Assembly: GCA_035693825.1 (NCBI GenBank) | Contig: DASSGB010000121.1 | Coordinates: 1-14,468, forward strand | Reading direction: 5' to 3' | Length of the DNA stretch: 14,468 bases | Origin: MGOM01 sp035693825 | GTDB taxonomy: Bacteria; Chloroflexota; Anaerolineae; Anaerolineales; E44-bin32 | In this document: positions 1-5,956 of the stretch, one piece after another | Layout of the letters: every line of letters starts with the position of its first letter | How positions within the stretch are numbered: position 1 is the first letter of the stretch | Made by a program: the position numbers and the translations under genes | Notes under the pieces: generated by a model | What the model was told of the DNA's origin: nothing | The model's database searches: none | The model's input: the letters and a program-made list of their open reading frames with translations, nothing else

Positions 1-26
1 CAGGGGCGGCCCATGGGCCGCCCCTG
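1..26. repeat. Perfect 26-bp palindrome, interspersed repeat, copy 1
   Basis: The arms are CAGGGGCGGC and GCCGCCCCTG around the self-complementary centre CCATGG, so the whole 26 bp is its own reverse complement. It lies 32 bases beyond the stop codon of the PrsW-like gene on the minus strand, where a transcription terminator would sit. The same ten-base arms recur at 9139-9164 around a different palindromic centre. The sequence that would hold a U-tract for minus-strand transcription lies outside the window, so terminator function is inferred from position and hairpin strength only. Confidence 0.8.
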
Positions 27-58
27 TCGTGTCGCGGGGCCCGGCCGATCTGCCCTGC

Positions 59-1234
59 CTACGCTCCAGATGAAGGACTCTCGGGATGGGGCGAGTCTGC
101 TGGAATTCCGCGAGCGAGAAGGAAGACCGATGCCAGACTCAGACCGATGAGAACGGCGGTCGAGAGCGCGGTGATGGCAGTCGGGGCCGGGGCCTGAGCC
201 GGCGCAGAGGTTTCCCGAACCAGGGCCTCGTAACCGGCGGAGAGTGCGGCCACGTTCCAGATCGCGTGGCTCAACACGGACACGGCGTAGGCGCCCAGCG
301 CCCTCATCCAGCGCCGATCTCGCGCCCATTCCATGAGTCCCCAACTGGTGATCCCGGCCGTGGCTGAGTGCATGAAGGTGGCCCCGAGTCGGCCGATGGC
401 GGTCGATAGCCACTCGGGGCCGGGTTGGCTGAGGAACAGCGCCTCGAACAGGCCGTAGCCTGCGCCGGCCAAGGCTCCCACCACGAACGCCCGCCGGGGC
501 GAGAGGCCCCGCCGCATCGACGGCCACACCGCTGCCGTCTTTGCCACTTCCTCGATGGGAGGCACGATCCCGGCCGTGAAGGCGAACACGGCGGCCACGA
601 TCGCCGGCCGCTGCATCCACTCGGCCACCAACGCCGGCGATATCGCCGTGGGATCGGCGCCGGCTGACATCAACGTTTGGATCAGCTCCAGGCCTTCGGA
701 CGTGCTGACGAGCCAGGCCGCGCCGAGAACGCCGGCAGGCAGCAACACCATCCCCTCCGCGACGATGGCCAGGAGAGGAATGACGGTGAGACCGACCGTC
801 AGGAAGAGACTGACATCCTTGAGCGAGAGCTGACCTTCGCCCCGGAGAATGAGACCGAGGACGAGGGCGGCCGCGATCAACGACGTGCCAATGTGCGCGA
901 GCGGCCCGACAACCACCTGGCCGGCCAGGGCCTCGGAACGGAATGCAGCGTGCCCGATGGCGAGGGTGAGCGGCAGGAGCAGGGCGATGAGGAGCCATGT
1001 TCGCGGGAAGATCCGCGCCTCGGGATCCGGCCTTCCCAGCATCCCTCGCACGGCCCAATAAGCCCCGGGCAGAAGCGCAACGGCGAAGCCGATGGAGGAG
1101 GCGGCCGACCACGACGAGAAACCGATGGCGTTTTGGTCGTTGCGGATGAGAGAGAAAGCCAGCAGACCCACCATGCTCAGCCCCGTCGAAAGACCTAGTC
1201 CAACTCCGCCGACGCTGATGAGGAGGAAGCCCAA
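59..1234 (-). CDS. PrsW-family intramembrane metalloprotease (CAAX/PrsW-like)
   Basis: This is a 391-residue polytopic membrane protein with about nine to ten hydrophobic segments. The C-terminal half carries the PrsW signature in order: PPIEEVAK (Glu228, Glu229, Lys232), GLFEAL (Phe263, Glu264), a His in TFMHS (His289), and SHAIWN (His323, Asn326). In the family these Glu and His residues bind the catalytic zinc inside the membrane. PrsW of Bacillus cleaves an anti-sigma factor, but no anti-sigma factor is adjacent here, so the substrate is unknown. The gene is third in a minus-strand operon, 23 bases after the lipoprotein stop. The assigned start is TTG at 1234 without a clear Shine-Dalgarno sequence. 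The frame stays open upstream into the lipoprotein gene but offers no nearby ATG or GTG, so the exact N-terminus is uncertain. The C-terminal tail is Pro/Ser-rich. Confidence 0.8.
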   Translation of the reverse strand: MGFLLISVGGVGLGLSTGLSMVGLLAFSLIRNDQNAIGFSSWSAASSIGFAVALLPGAYWAVRGMLGRPDPEARIFPRTWLLIALLLPLTLAIGHAAFRSEALAGQVVVGPLAHIGTSLIAAALVLGLILRGEGQLSLKDVSLFLTVGLTVIPLLAIVAEGMVLLPAGVLGAAWLVSTSEGLELIQTLMSAGADPTAISPALVAEWMQRPAIVAAVFAFTAGIVPPIEEVAKTAAVWPSMRRGLSPRRAFVVGALAGAGYGLFEALFLSQPGPEWLSTAIGRLGATFMHSATAGITSWGLMEWARDRRWMRALGAYAVSVLSHAIWNVAALSAGYEALVRETSAPAQAPAPTAITALSTAVLIGLSLASVFLLARGIPADSPHPESPSSGA

Positions 1235-1257
1235 TTCCCGCCAGGGCGTTCGCCTGT

Positions 1258-2499
1258 TCAGCTCACCACCTCCACCACGACCTCCCGGATGACGGCCGCA
1301 CCCGGTTTGAGCATGTCCTCGACCGGATCACGTCGCTCCAGGCCTTGCAGAATCTCCAGCCCCTGGATGACGCGTCCGAAGATCGTCCGTGTTCCATTCC
1401 ACACGGGCACAGGTGCCAGGGTGATAAGGAACCTGGAGCCCCCCGTGTTGGGACCGACGCTCGCCAAGGCTACCATACCCGGTTGATCGAAGGTCTGTCC
1501 GGGATCGATCTCGTCCGGCAAATGGTAGCCGGCGTCGCCCAGGCCCGTTCCGCTGGGATCGCCGGCCTCGACCCAGCCCTCCGGGACGACGCGGAAGATC
1601 TCCGTGCCGTCAAACCAGTCCTGGCGCGCCAGAAAGACGAAACTGTTGACCGCCGCCGGAGCGGCCTCGGGCAGCAACTGGATGACGACTTCGCCCTCAT
1701 CCAGAATCAGGGTGGCGAAGTAGTCGGATCCCTGGCGAAGATCGAGTTCGGGAGCCGCGGAGTAGGCCATGGCCGCAACGATCTCGAGCCGGACCGCGGC
1801 CTCGAGGTTGGCGAGGGTTGGTGGGACGCGGAACAGAAGGCTGTTGAAGAACATGACCGGCGGTCCAGGCAGGCCGCTGGCCTGGGCGTCTTGATACGAG
1901 GCGAGCATGAACGCCGCGTACCGACCGTTGTCGAGGTCGGCTTGCAGGGCGGCGGCGTCCAGACCCAATCCGGACGCCAGGTCGACCACCCAAACCTGAA
2001 AGTCCTCGGGGGGCAGGACCGTCCATTCCTCGTATCGATCCACCAGGGCGCGTGTCATCGGCCAAAACCCATCTTGGGCGCCGGCCGCCTCGACTGCCTG
2101 ACCCGCCAGCGAGTCTTTGTCAAACGAAGGGATCATGGGCAAGTGGCGGAAGACCAGGCGAAAGGAATCGGGATGTCCTTCGGCCACCTGGAATGCGGTC
2201 TTCAGGGCGTTCCTGCTGCCCGGGGACTGGAAATCGGCATAGATCAGCAGCGTCGCGGGGGCGTCGTCGGGACCGAGGATCCAATCCGAGGCTGAGACCT
2301 CCGGAAGGGGCAAGGGAGTGGGGGCAGGGGGCAGCGGAGGGGCGGTTGGTGTCGTCGGGGCCGTGGTGGAGGTGGGGCCGAGGCGAACGGGCGTACGTGT
2401 AGCTGTTGGGGAGGCCCGTGGGGTGGGGGCCAACGCCGAGCAGCCGCCGAGCGCGACCGCGGTTGCGAGGAAGGAGACGCCCAGGCGGAGGCGCGTCAC
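1258..2499 (-). CDS. Lipoprotein with degenerate DsbA-like thioredoxin domain fused to cyclophilin-type peptidyl-prolyl isomerase domain
   Basis: This 413-residue protein begins at GTG 2499, whose bases overlap the SDR stop codon (GTGA). A hydrophobic signal ending in lipobox LGGC (Cys20) predicts an extracytoplasmic lipoprotein, followed by a Pro/Thr/Ala-rich linker to about residue 68. Residues about 75-235 resemble DsbA-family thioredoxin folds (IYADFQ, then LVFRHLPMIP, and a GPPVMFFN segment at the cis-Pro loop). The usual CxxC after ADFQ is replaced by Ser92-Pro-Gly-Ser95. Residues about 258-395 are cyclophilin-like (PAAVNSFVFLA, FRVVP, EAGDP, SVGPNTGGSRF). The Arg of the active site is kept (Arg303), but positions matching the canonical Phe-Met-x-Gln and the late His appear substituted. 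Family knowledge predicts thiol oxidoreductase plus prolyl isomerase; the residues seen suggest instead a chaperone or binding role. The frame extends upstream of 2499, but that part lies inside the SDR gene and lacks a signal peptide. Confidence 0.82.
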   Translation of the reverse strand: MTRLRLGVSFLATAVALGGCSALAPTPRASPTATRTPVRLGPTSTTAPTTPTAPPLPPAPTPLPLPEVSASDWILGPDDAPATLLIYADFQSPGSRNALKTAFQVAEGHPDSFRLVFRHLPMIPSFDKDSLAGQAVEAAGAQDGFWPMTRALVDRYEEWTVLPPEDFQVWVVDLASGLGLDAAALQADLDNGRYAAFMLASYQDAQASGLPGPPVMFFNSLLFRVPPTLANLEAAVRLEIVAAMAYSAAPELDLRQGSDYFATLILDEGEVVIQLLPEAAPAAVNSFVFLARQDWFDGTEIFRVVPEGWVEAGDPSGTGLGDAGYHLPDEIDPGQTFDQPGMVALASVGPNTGGSRFLITLAPVPVWNGTRTIFGRVIQGLEILQGLERRDPVEDMLKPGAAVIREVVVEVVS

Positions 2500-3215
2500 G
2501 AGCCGGAAGCCTCGGGCCCGAACCAGTCCAGAGCGATGATCTGCCCCGTAACGAAGGCCGACTCGTCGCTGGCGAGAAAAACGCAAGCGCCGAGGTGGTC
2601 CTCAGGTTTCAGCATGCGCGTCTTGTCTTCATGGATCTGGGCTCGAAAGGAAGTGTCGGCTCTTCCGGGAGCCAGGGCATTGACGCGGATGCGATGGGGC
2701 TTGCCTTCCTCGGCGCAGGCCAGGGTGAAGCCAATCTGACCCCATTTGCTCGCGCAATAGGCGCTGAGGAGCGCATAGCCGCGGATTCCCCCGAGGGAGG
2801 AGACGTTGATGATCGACCCGCCGCGTTCGCGCAGGATGGGCCAGACGTGCTTCGTGCACAGGAAAGTCCCCACCAGGTTGACCGCCAGCGTCTTCTCGAA
2901 AGACGCCTTGGGAATACCCCACACCGGCCTCATGCCCGAGACGCCTGCGTTGTTGACCAGGACATCGACGCGGCCGAAGGTCTCCACCGCGCGTCGAACC
3001 ATTGCCTGCACCTGGGTTTCGTCGGTCACGTCGCAGATCACGCCCAGCGCGTTTCTGCCCGCGGTCCGAATCTGAGACGCCACGGATTCGACCTCGCGGC
3101 TCGTGCGTGCCGCGACGACGACCTGCGCACCCTCGGCCGAGAAGCCTTCCGCCAGCGCTCGGCCGATGCCTCGTCCGCCGCCGGTGATGATGGCTACTTT
3201 GTCTCGTAGGCGCAT
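2496..3215 (-). CDS. Short-chain dehydrogenase/reductase (classical SDR)
   Basis: This 239-residue Rossmann-fold oxidoreductase is close to the 250-residue norm of classical SDRs. Visible motifs are TGGGRGIG (11-18) for dinucleotide binding, Asp62 in CDV, NNAG (88-91), the catalytic Ser in NVSS (139-140), and Tyr153-x3-Lys157 in YCASK. The ARTS segment after the second beta strand, with a basic residue, is compatible with NADP(H) preference, though this is weak evidence. The family reduces or oxidises carbonyl/alcohol groups; the substrate cannot be read from sequence. The 3-oxoacyl-ACP reductase (FabG) type is the closest general class. It is the first gene of the minus-strand operon, starts at ATG 3215 with AGGGG upstream, and overlaps the following lipoprotein gene by four bases. 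Confidence 0.9.
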   Translation of the reverse strand: MRLRDKVAIITGGGRGIGRALAEGFSAEGAQVVVAARTSREVESVASQIRTAGRNALGVICDVTDETQVQAMVRRAVETFGRVDVLVNNAGVSGMRPVWGIPKASFEKTLAVNLVGTFLCTKHVWPILRERGGSIINVSSLGGIRGYALLSAYCASKWGQIGFTLACAEEGKPHRIRVNALAPGRADTSFRAQIHEDKTRMLKPEDHLGACVFLASDESAFVTGQIIALDWFGPEASGS

Positions 3216-3234
3216 GGGCTACCCCTGCGGGCGG

Positions 3235-3243
3235 ATTGTAGCA
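3235..3243 (-). promoter_or_regulatory. Extended -10 promoter of the SDR operon
   Basis: On the minus strand TGC is followed directly by TACAAT (hexamer 3240 to 3235). No convincing -35 is seen. The predicted transcript would start near 3228, leaving a leader of about 13 bases that contains the AGGGG ribosome-binding site before ATG 3215. Confidence 0.5.
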
Positions 3244-3281
3244 GACGGCGCGCCCGCGCCGGCCCTATATCTTCGTGCCTC

Positions 3282-3310
3282 TTGAAGGTCGGTACTGGGT
3301 AGGGTATGCT
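3282..3310 (+). promoter_or_regulatory. Sigma-70-type promoter of the selC gene
   Basis: TTGAAG (3282-3287) and TATGCT (3305-3310) are separated by exactly 17 bases. This predicts a start near 3317, a few bases before the mature 5' end of the tRNA at 3322. Position and spacing fit a tRNA promoter well. It may also drive the M50 protease gene. Confidence 0.65.
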
Positions 3311-3321
3311 TGCCGGACGCT

Positions 3322-3415
3322 GGGGGTGGTTGGGTCCCGGTGGGCTCCCCGGTCTTCAAAACCGGCGGCGGGCCGCACAGCGGGCCGCGGTGGGTTCGAC
3401 TCCCATCCACCCCCG
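3322..3415 (+). tRNA. selC: Selenocysteine tRNA, tRNA-Sec(UCA)
   Basis: The bacterial tRNA-Sec fold can be drawn completely. The acceptor stem is 8 bp, GGGGGTGG (3322-3329) with CCACCCCC (3407-3414), all Watson-Crick. The D stem is 6 bp, GGGTCC with GGGCTC, around the 4-base loop CGGT. The anticodon stem CCGGT/ACCGG encloses loop CTTCAAA with anticodon TCA at 3356-3358. A long variable arm follows (about 3366-3389; GCGG and CCGC segments around ACA). The T arm is GTGGG-TTCGACT-CCCAT (3390-3406) and the discriminator is G3415. The 8+5 acceptor/T stacking, 6-bp D stem and UCA anticodon are diagnostic of tRNA-Sec and exclude tRNA-Ser, -Leu and -Tyr. It is charged with Ser, converted to Sec by SelA, and delivered to UGA by SelB. 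The 3' CCA is not encoded (CCT follows), so it must be added. A promoter lies at 3282-3310. Confidence 0.95.
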
Positions 3416-3428
3416 CCTAGGCAGGCTG

Positions 3429-4652
3429 ATGAATCCAGATACGGCCACGACCTCGACGGAGATGACGGACCGCCTGTTGCCGCACGTTCGATCGGTCATG
3501 AACGTGAGCAGAGTGATTCACGGCGACGCCAAGGAAGGCGTCGGGGCGCGATTCGTCGGCAAGCTGTTCGTCGATCCGGAGGAAGCCTACGCTCGGCTCT
3601 CAAAGGAATTCGAGCGGCTTGGTTTCACGCTGCTGTTCCGATCCGAAGCCGGCGAGCAGATGGCCCTCGCGGTTCCTGGACTGATCCGTCCGACGGCCTC
3701 CAATCCTCTGGTCAACCTCGTCCTGTTCCTCGTGACCTTGGGCAGCGTCATCTTCTCCGGCTTGCTGAACGGCGGTACTTACCTCCATCCGGAAGCGCGC
3801 AGTTTGGCCGATCTGCAACTGCTCAGCCCGCCCGTCGTCCAACTCGGTGTTCTGTTCGCCGCGGCTTTCCTGGGAATCCTGGTGACGCATGAGCTCGGCC
3901 ACTACATTGCGGCTCGCTACCACGGCACGGCGGTCACGTTGCCGTACTTCCTGCCGTTTCCGGGCAGCCAACTCGGCACGCTGGGAGCCTTCATTCGGCT
4001 GAAGGCGCCTCCCCGGAACCGCAAAGTCCTGCTCGACATCGGCATGGCCGGCCCTCTGGCGGGGCTGGTGATCGCCGTGCCGGTGATTCTGGCGGGCCTG
4101 GCCATGTCGCAGGTAGTGACGCTTCCGTCCTCGACCGCGGGGTTTTCGCAGATCACGTTGGAGGGCAATTCGATCGGCTACTTGCTGGCCAAGTATGTTG
4201 TCACCGGTCAGTTGCTGCCGGCGCCGGTCTCCTATGGGGGCGTATCCCCCATCCTGTATTGGATTCGCTACGTCTTGCTGGGAATTCCAACGCCCCTGGG
4301 GGCGCAGGACGTCTTGCTCCACCCGCTCGCGTGGGCAGGCTGGACCGGCCTGCTGGTGACGGCGCTCAACCTGATTCCTGCCGGCCAACTGGACGGAGGC
4401 CATGCCCTCTACGTGCTGTTGGGGAAACGTGCCTCCAAGCTGTGGCCGGTCTTGCTGGTCGTGCTGCTCCTGCTGGGGATGGTCTGGTCGGGATGGTGGA
4501 TCTGGGCCGCGCTGCTGTTTGTGTTCGGCCGTGTGCACGCCACGCCGCTGGATGACATCACCCCGCTCGATCCCGGCCGAAAGCTGATCGCCCTCAGCGG
4601 GATCCTTCTGTTCATCCTTCTGCTGACCCCCATTCCATTCAAGACCTTCTAA
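3429..4652 (+). CDS. Site-2-protease-like M50 family intramembrane zinc metalloprotease
   Basis: This 407-residue protein has a soluble N-terminal region of about 90 residues followed by multiple membrane segments. The zinc site is HELGH (His154, Glu155, His158) within a hydrophobic helix, and the third ligand is Asp322 in NLIPAGQLDGGHA (motif NxxPxxxLDG). The LPYFLPFPG and GTLGAFIRLK segments are typical of the bacterial/plastid EGY-like branch of M50. The family cleaves transmembrane substrates such as anti-sigma factors; no substrate is apparent nearby. The start is ATG 3429. The frame is open back to 3306, but that stretch is the tRNA-Sec gene, so the longer reading is rejected. Only 13 bases separate tRNA and start codon, and no separate promoter is seen, so expression from the selC promoter with tRNA processing is likely. 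The ribosome-binding site is weak. Confidence 0.88.
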   Translation: MNPDTATTSTEMTDRLLPHVRSVMNVSRVIHGDAKEGVGARFVGKLFVDPEEAYARLSKEFERLGFTLLFRSEAGEQMALAVPGLIRPTASNPLVNLVLFLVTLGSVIFSGLLNGGTYLHPEARSLADLQLLSPPVVQLGVLFAAAFLGILVTHELGHYIAARYHGTAVTLPYFLPFPGSQLGTLGAFIRLKAPPRNRKVLLDIGMAGPLAGLVIAVPVILAGLAMSQVVTLPSSTAGFSQITLEGNSIGYLLAKYVVTGQLLPAPVSYGGVSPILYWIRYVLLGIPTPLGAQDVLLHPLAWAGWTGLLVTALNLIPAGQLDGGHALYVLLGKRASKLWPVLLVVLLLLGMVWSGWWIWAALLFVFGRVHATPLDDITPLDPGRKLIALSGILLFILLLTPIPFKTF

Positions 4653-4657
4653 GAACA

Positions 4658-4748
4658 GTGGTCAGTGGCCAGTGGTCGGTGATCAGTGACTTTTGACGGT
4701 AGCCGGGTCCGGGTCATCACTGACCACTCACCACTCACCACTGACCAC
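4658..4748. repeat. Heptamer repeat array arranged as a large inverted repeat between convergent genes
   Basis: The stretch reads in 7-base steps: GTGGTCA, GTGGCCA, GTGGTCG, GTGATCA, GTGACTT, three unlike units, then TCATCAC, TGACCAC, TCACCAC, TCACCAC, TGACCAC. The second half is the complement of the first: 4658-4689 pairs with the right flank with only about five mismatches, enclosing a loop of roughly 25 bases. It fills the whole gap between the M50 gene and the peroxiredoxin, and its last unit includes the first base of the peroxiredoxin stop codon complement (4748). The RNA hairpin could act as a bidirectional terminator. There is no clear U-tract, so this role is inference. Confidence 0.85.
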
Positions 4749-5215
4749 TAGCCCTTCTTGAGGGCTTCCAGGATCTCCGCGCTGTGGCCTTCGGGCTTGA
4801 CGTTCTCGAAAACCTCGAGGATCTTCCCATCTCGCCCGATCAGGAAGGTCGTCCGCCGTATGCCCATGTACTCGCGGCCCATGAACTTCTTCTTGCCCCA
4901 CACGCCGTACTGCCTGGCGACGGTCTTGTCCTCGTCCGCCAGGAGCGGGAAGGGAAGTTCGAATTTCTTCTTGAAGGCGGTGTGCGACTTCTCGGAATCG
5001 GGGCTGACGCCCAGAATCACGACACCGGCTTGGGAGTACCCGGCAAAGTCATCCCGAAAGCCGCACGCCTCTTTGGTGCAGCCGGGCGTGTCGTCCTTGG
5101 GATAGAAGTACAGCACCACCGGACGGCCGCGCAACTTCGACAGTTGGACGGTCTCCCCGGAGTCGTCGGTCAACTTGAAGTCCGGCGCAAGAGCGCCTGC
5201 CTTGGGGCGCGCCAT
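4748..5215 (-). CDS. bcp: Peroxiredoxin, Bcp/PrxQ type thiol peroxidase
   Basis: This 155-residue cytoplasmic AhpC/TSA-fold protein matches the usual Bcp length. The active site is TPGCTKEACGF, with peroxidatic Cys46 and resolving Cys51 five residues apart, the atypical 2-Cys arrangement of Bcp/PrxQ. PDFKLTDDSG, YFYPKDDTPGC and GIRRTTFLIGRDGKI are family landmarks. It reduces hydrogen peroxide and organic hydroperoxides with electrons from thioredoxin. The start is ATG 5215 with GGAGGT a few bases upstream. It follows the PH/SHOCT gene in the same direction with a 32-base gap, so the two may be co-transcribed. Both active-site positions are plain Cys codons, so this is not a selenoprotein despite the nearby selC. 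Confidence 0.95.
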   Translation of the reverse strand: MARPKAGALAPDFKLTDDSGETVQLSKLRGRPVVLYFYPKDDTPGCTKEACGFRDDFAGYSQAGVVILGVSPDSEKSHTAFKKKFELPFPLLADEDKTVARQYGVWGKKKFMGREYMGIRRTTFLIGRDGKILEVFENVKPEGHSAEILEALKKG

Positions 5216-5247
5216 GGACGACCTCCGCCAGAGGCCTTGGGGTTGGG

Positions 5248-5871
5248 CTAGAGCCGAGACAGCAGCTGGGCCTTCTTGGCCTGGAACTCTTCTTCGGTCA
5301 GCAATCCTTCGCGGCGCAATTGATCGAGCTGCTCGATCATGGCCGGCACGTCTTCCTTGGAGGCCGGCCGCCGCGGCAGCTCATCCGACCCCATGCGTTC
5401 TTTGGCGTTCAACATCGCCGTCTTGAACCGTACCGGCTGGCCGATCCAGCTGAAGCGGTTGACCCCGAGCTCGCTGGCCGTCAGAATCTCGATGTCTCCG
5501 TAATCCAGCATCCGCCCCAGGAAGGACTGCTCCATCTTCACATCATTGACTTTCTCGAGCGACGAATCGTTGACGTTCTTGTTGAACACGCCGCGCACCT
5601 GAATGACGCGGCGGTTGGTGATGACGTACTGATTGTTCCACCAGATCAGTACGTCGCGGGTCAGCATGCCCAGCGGGACGACGAGCAAGATGTAGGCGAC
5701 GGCGGCAATTCCGGCGGTGAACCCCACGGCGATCGAGATGGCGACGGCCAGCACCAGGGCGATCAGGGCCTCGCCGAGGATCGACCGCGCCAGGATCGTC
5801 CAGTGTTGACGGGCGACGAATTCGATCTTCTCGTTCTCGCCCAGCAGGCTGTCCAGGTAATTGCTGGCCAC
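5248..5871 (-). CDS. Membrane protein with bacterial PH domain (YdbS/YdbT-like) and C-terminal SHOCT domain
   Basis: This is a 207-residue protein. Two hydrophobic segments (about 28-50 and 53-70) form a hairpin. After it comes a bacterial PH-like domain (about 74-155) with the characteristic NNQYVITNRRVIQVRG start and the SSLEKVNDVK and YGDIEIL strands. Residues about 172-207 form a SHOCT motif (DVPAMIEQLDQL, then GLLTEEEFQAKKAQLL). Such proteins are common and poorly understood; SHOCT is thought to mediate oligomerisation. The start is GTG 5871 with GGAGGG six bases upstream. The open frame back to 5958 is rejected because it lacks a ribosome-binding site and runs through the divergent promoter region. 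It is divergent from the P1 peptidase and upstream of bcp. Confidence 0.82.
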   Translation of the reverse strand: MASNYLDSLLGENEKIEFVARQHWTILARSILGEALIALVLAVAISIAVGFTAGIAAVAYILLVVPLGMLTRDVLIWWNNQYVITNRRVIQVRGVFNKNVNDSSLEKVNDVKMEQSFLGRMLDYGDIEILTASELGVNRFSWIGQPVRFKTAMLNAKERMGSDELPRRPASKEDVPAMIEQLDQLRREGLLTEEEFQAKKAQLLSRL

Positions 5872-5898
5872 GGAACCCTCCGACGATATGGATCTGCA

Positions 5899-5911
5899 TG
5901 CTATTATCGCA
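5899..5911. promoter_or_regulatory. Overlapping divergent -10 elements (P1 peptidase and PH/SHOCT gene)
   Basis: TGC followed by TATTAT reads rightward at 5899-5907. On the other strand TGC followed by GATAAT reads leftward from 5911 to 5903. The two candidate extended -10 boxes therefore share the same bases in the 85-base gap between divergent start codons, so the two genes could not be initiated at once from this site. No good -35 is visible for either. Confidence 0.4.
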
Positions 5912-5956
5912 CACGCCCCGATCGTCACGCGGCGGATTTCGTCAAGGAGAAGCGCC

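Noticed and set aside
2500..2586. N-terminal extension of the DsbA-cyclophilin lipoprotein
   Set aside because: It would overlap the SDR gene by about 90 bases and bury the signal peptide and lipobox; the GTG at 2499 gives a standard lipoprotein start.
3322..3415. Reading the tRNA as tRNA-Ser, tRNA-Leu or a suppressor tRNA because of its long variable arm
   Set aside because: The UCA anticodon, 8-bp acceptor stem and 6-bp D stem with a 4-base loop fit only tRNA-Sec.
3306..3428. N-terminal extension of the M50 protease
   Set aside because: This DNA encodes the tRNA-Sec; the extension is not protein-like and ATG 3429 gives a sensible N-terminus.
4748..5215. Peroxiredoxin as a selenoprotein because selC is near
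   Set aside because: Both active-site positions are Cys codons and there is no in-frame UGA before the stop.
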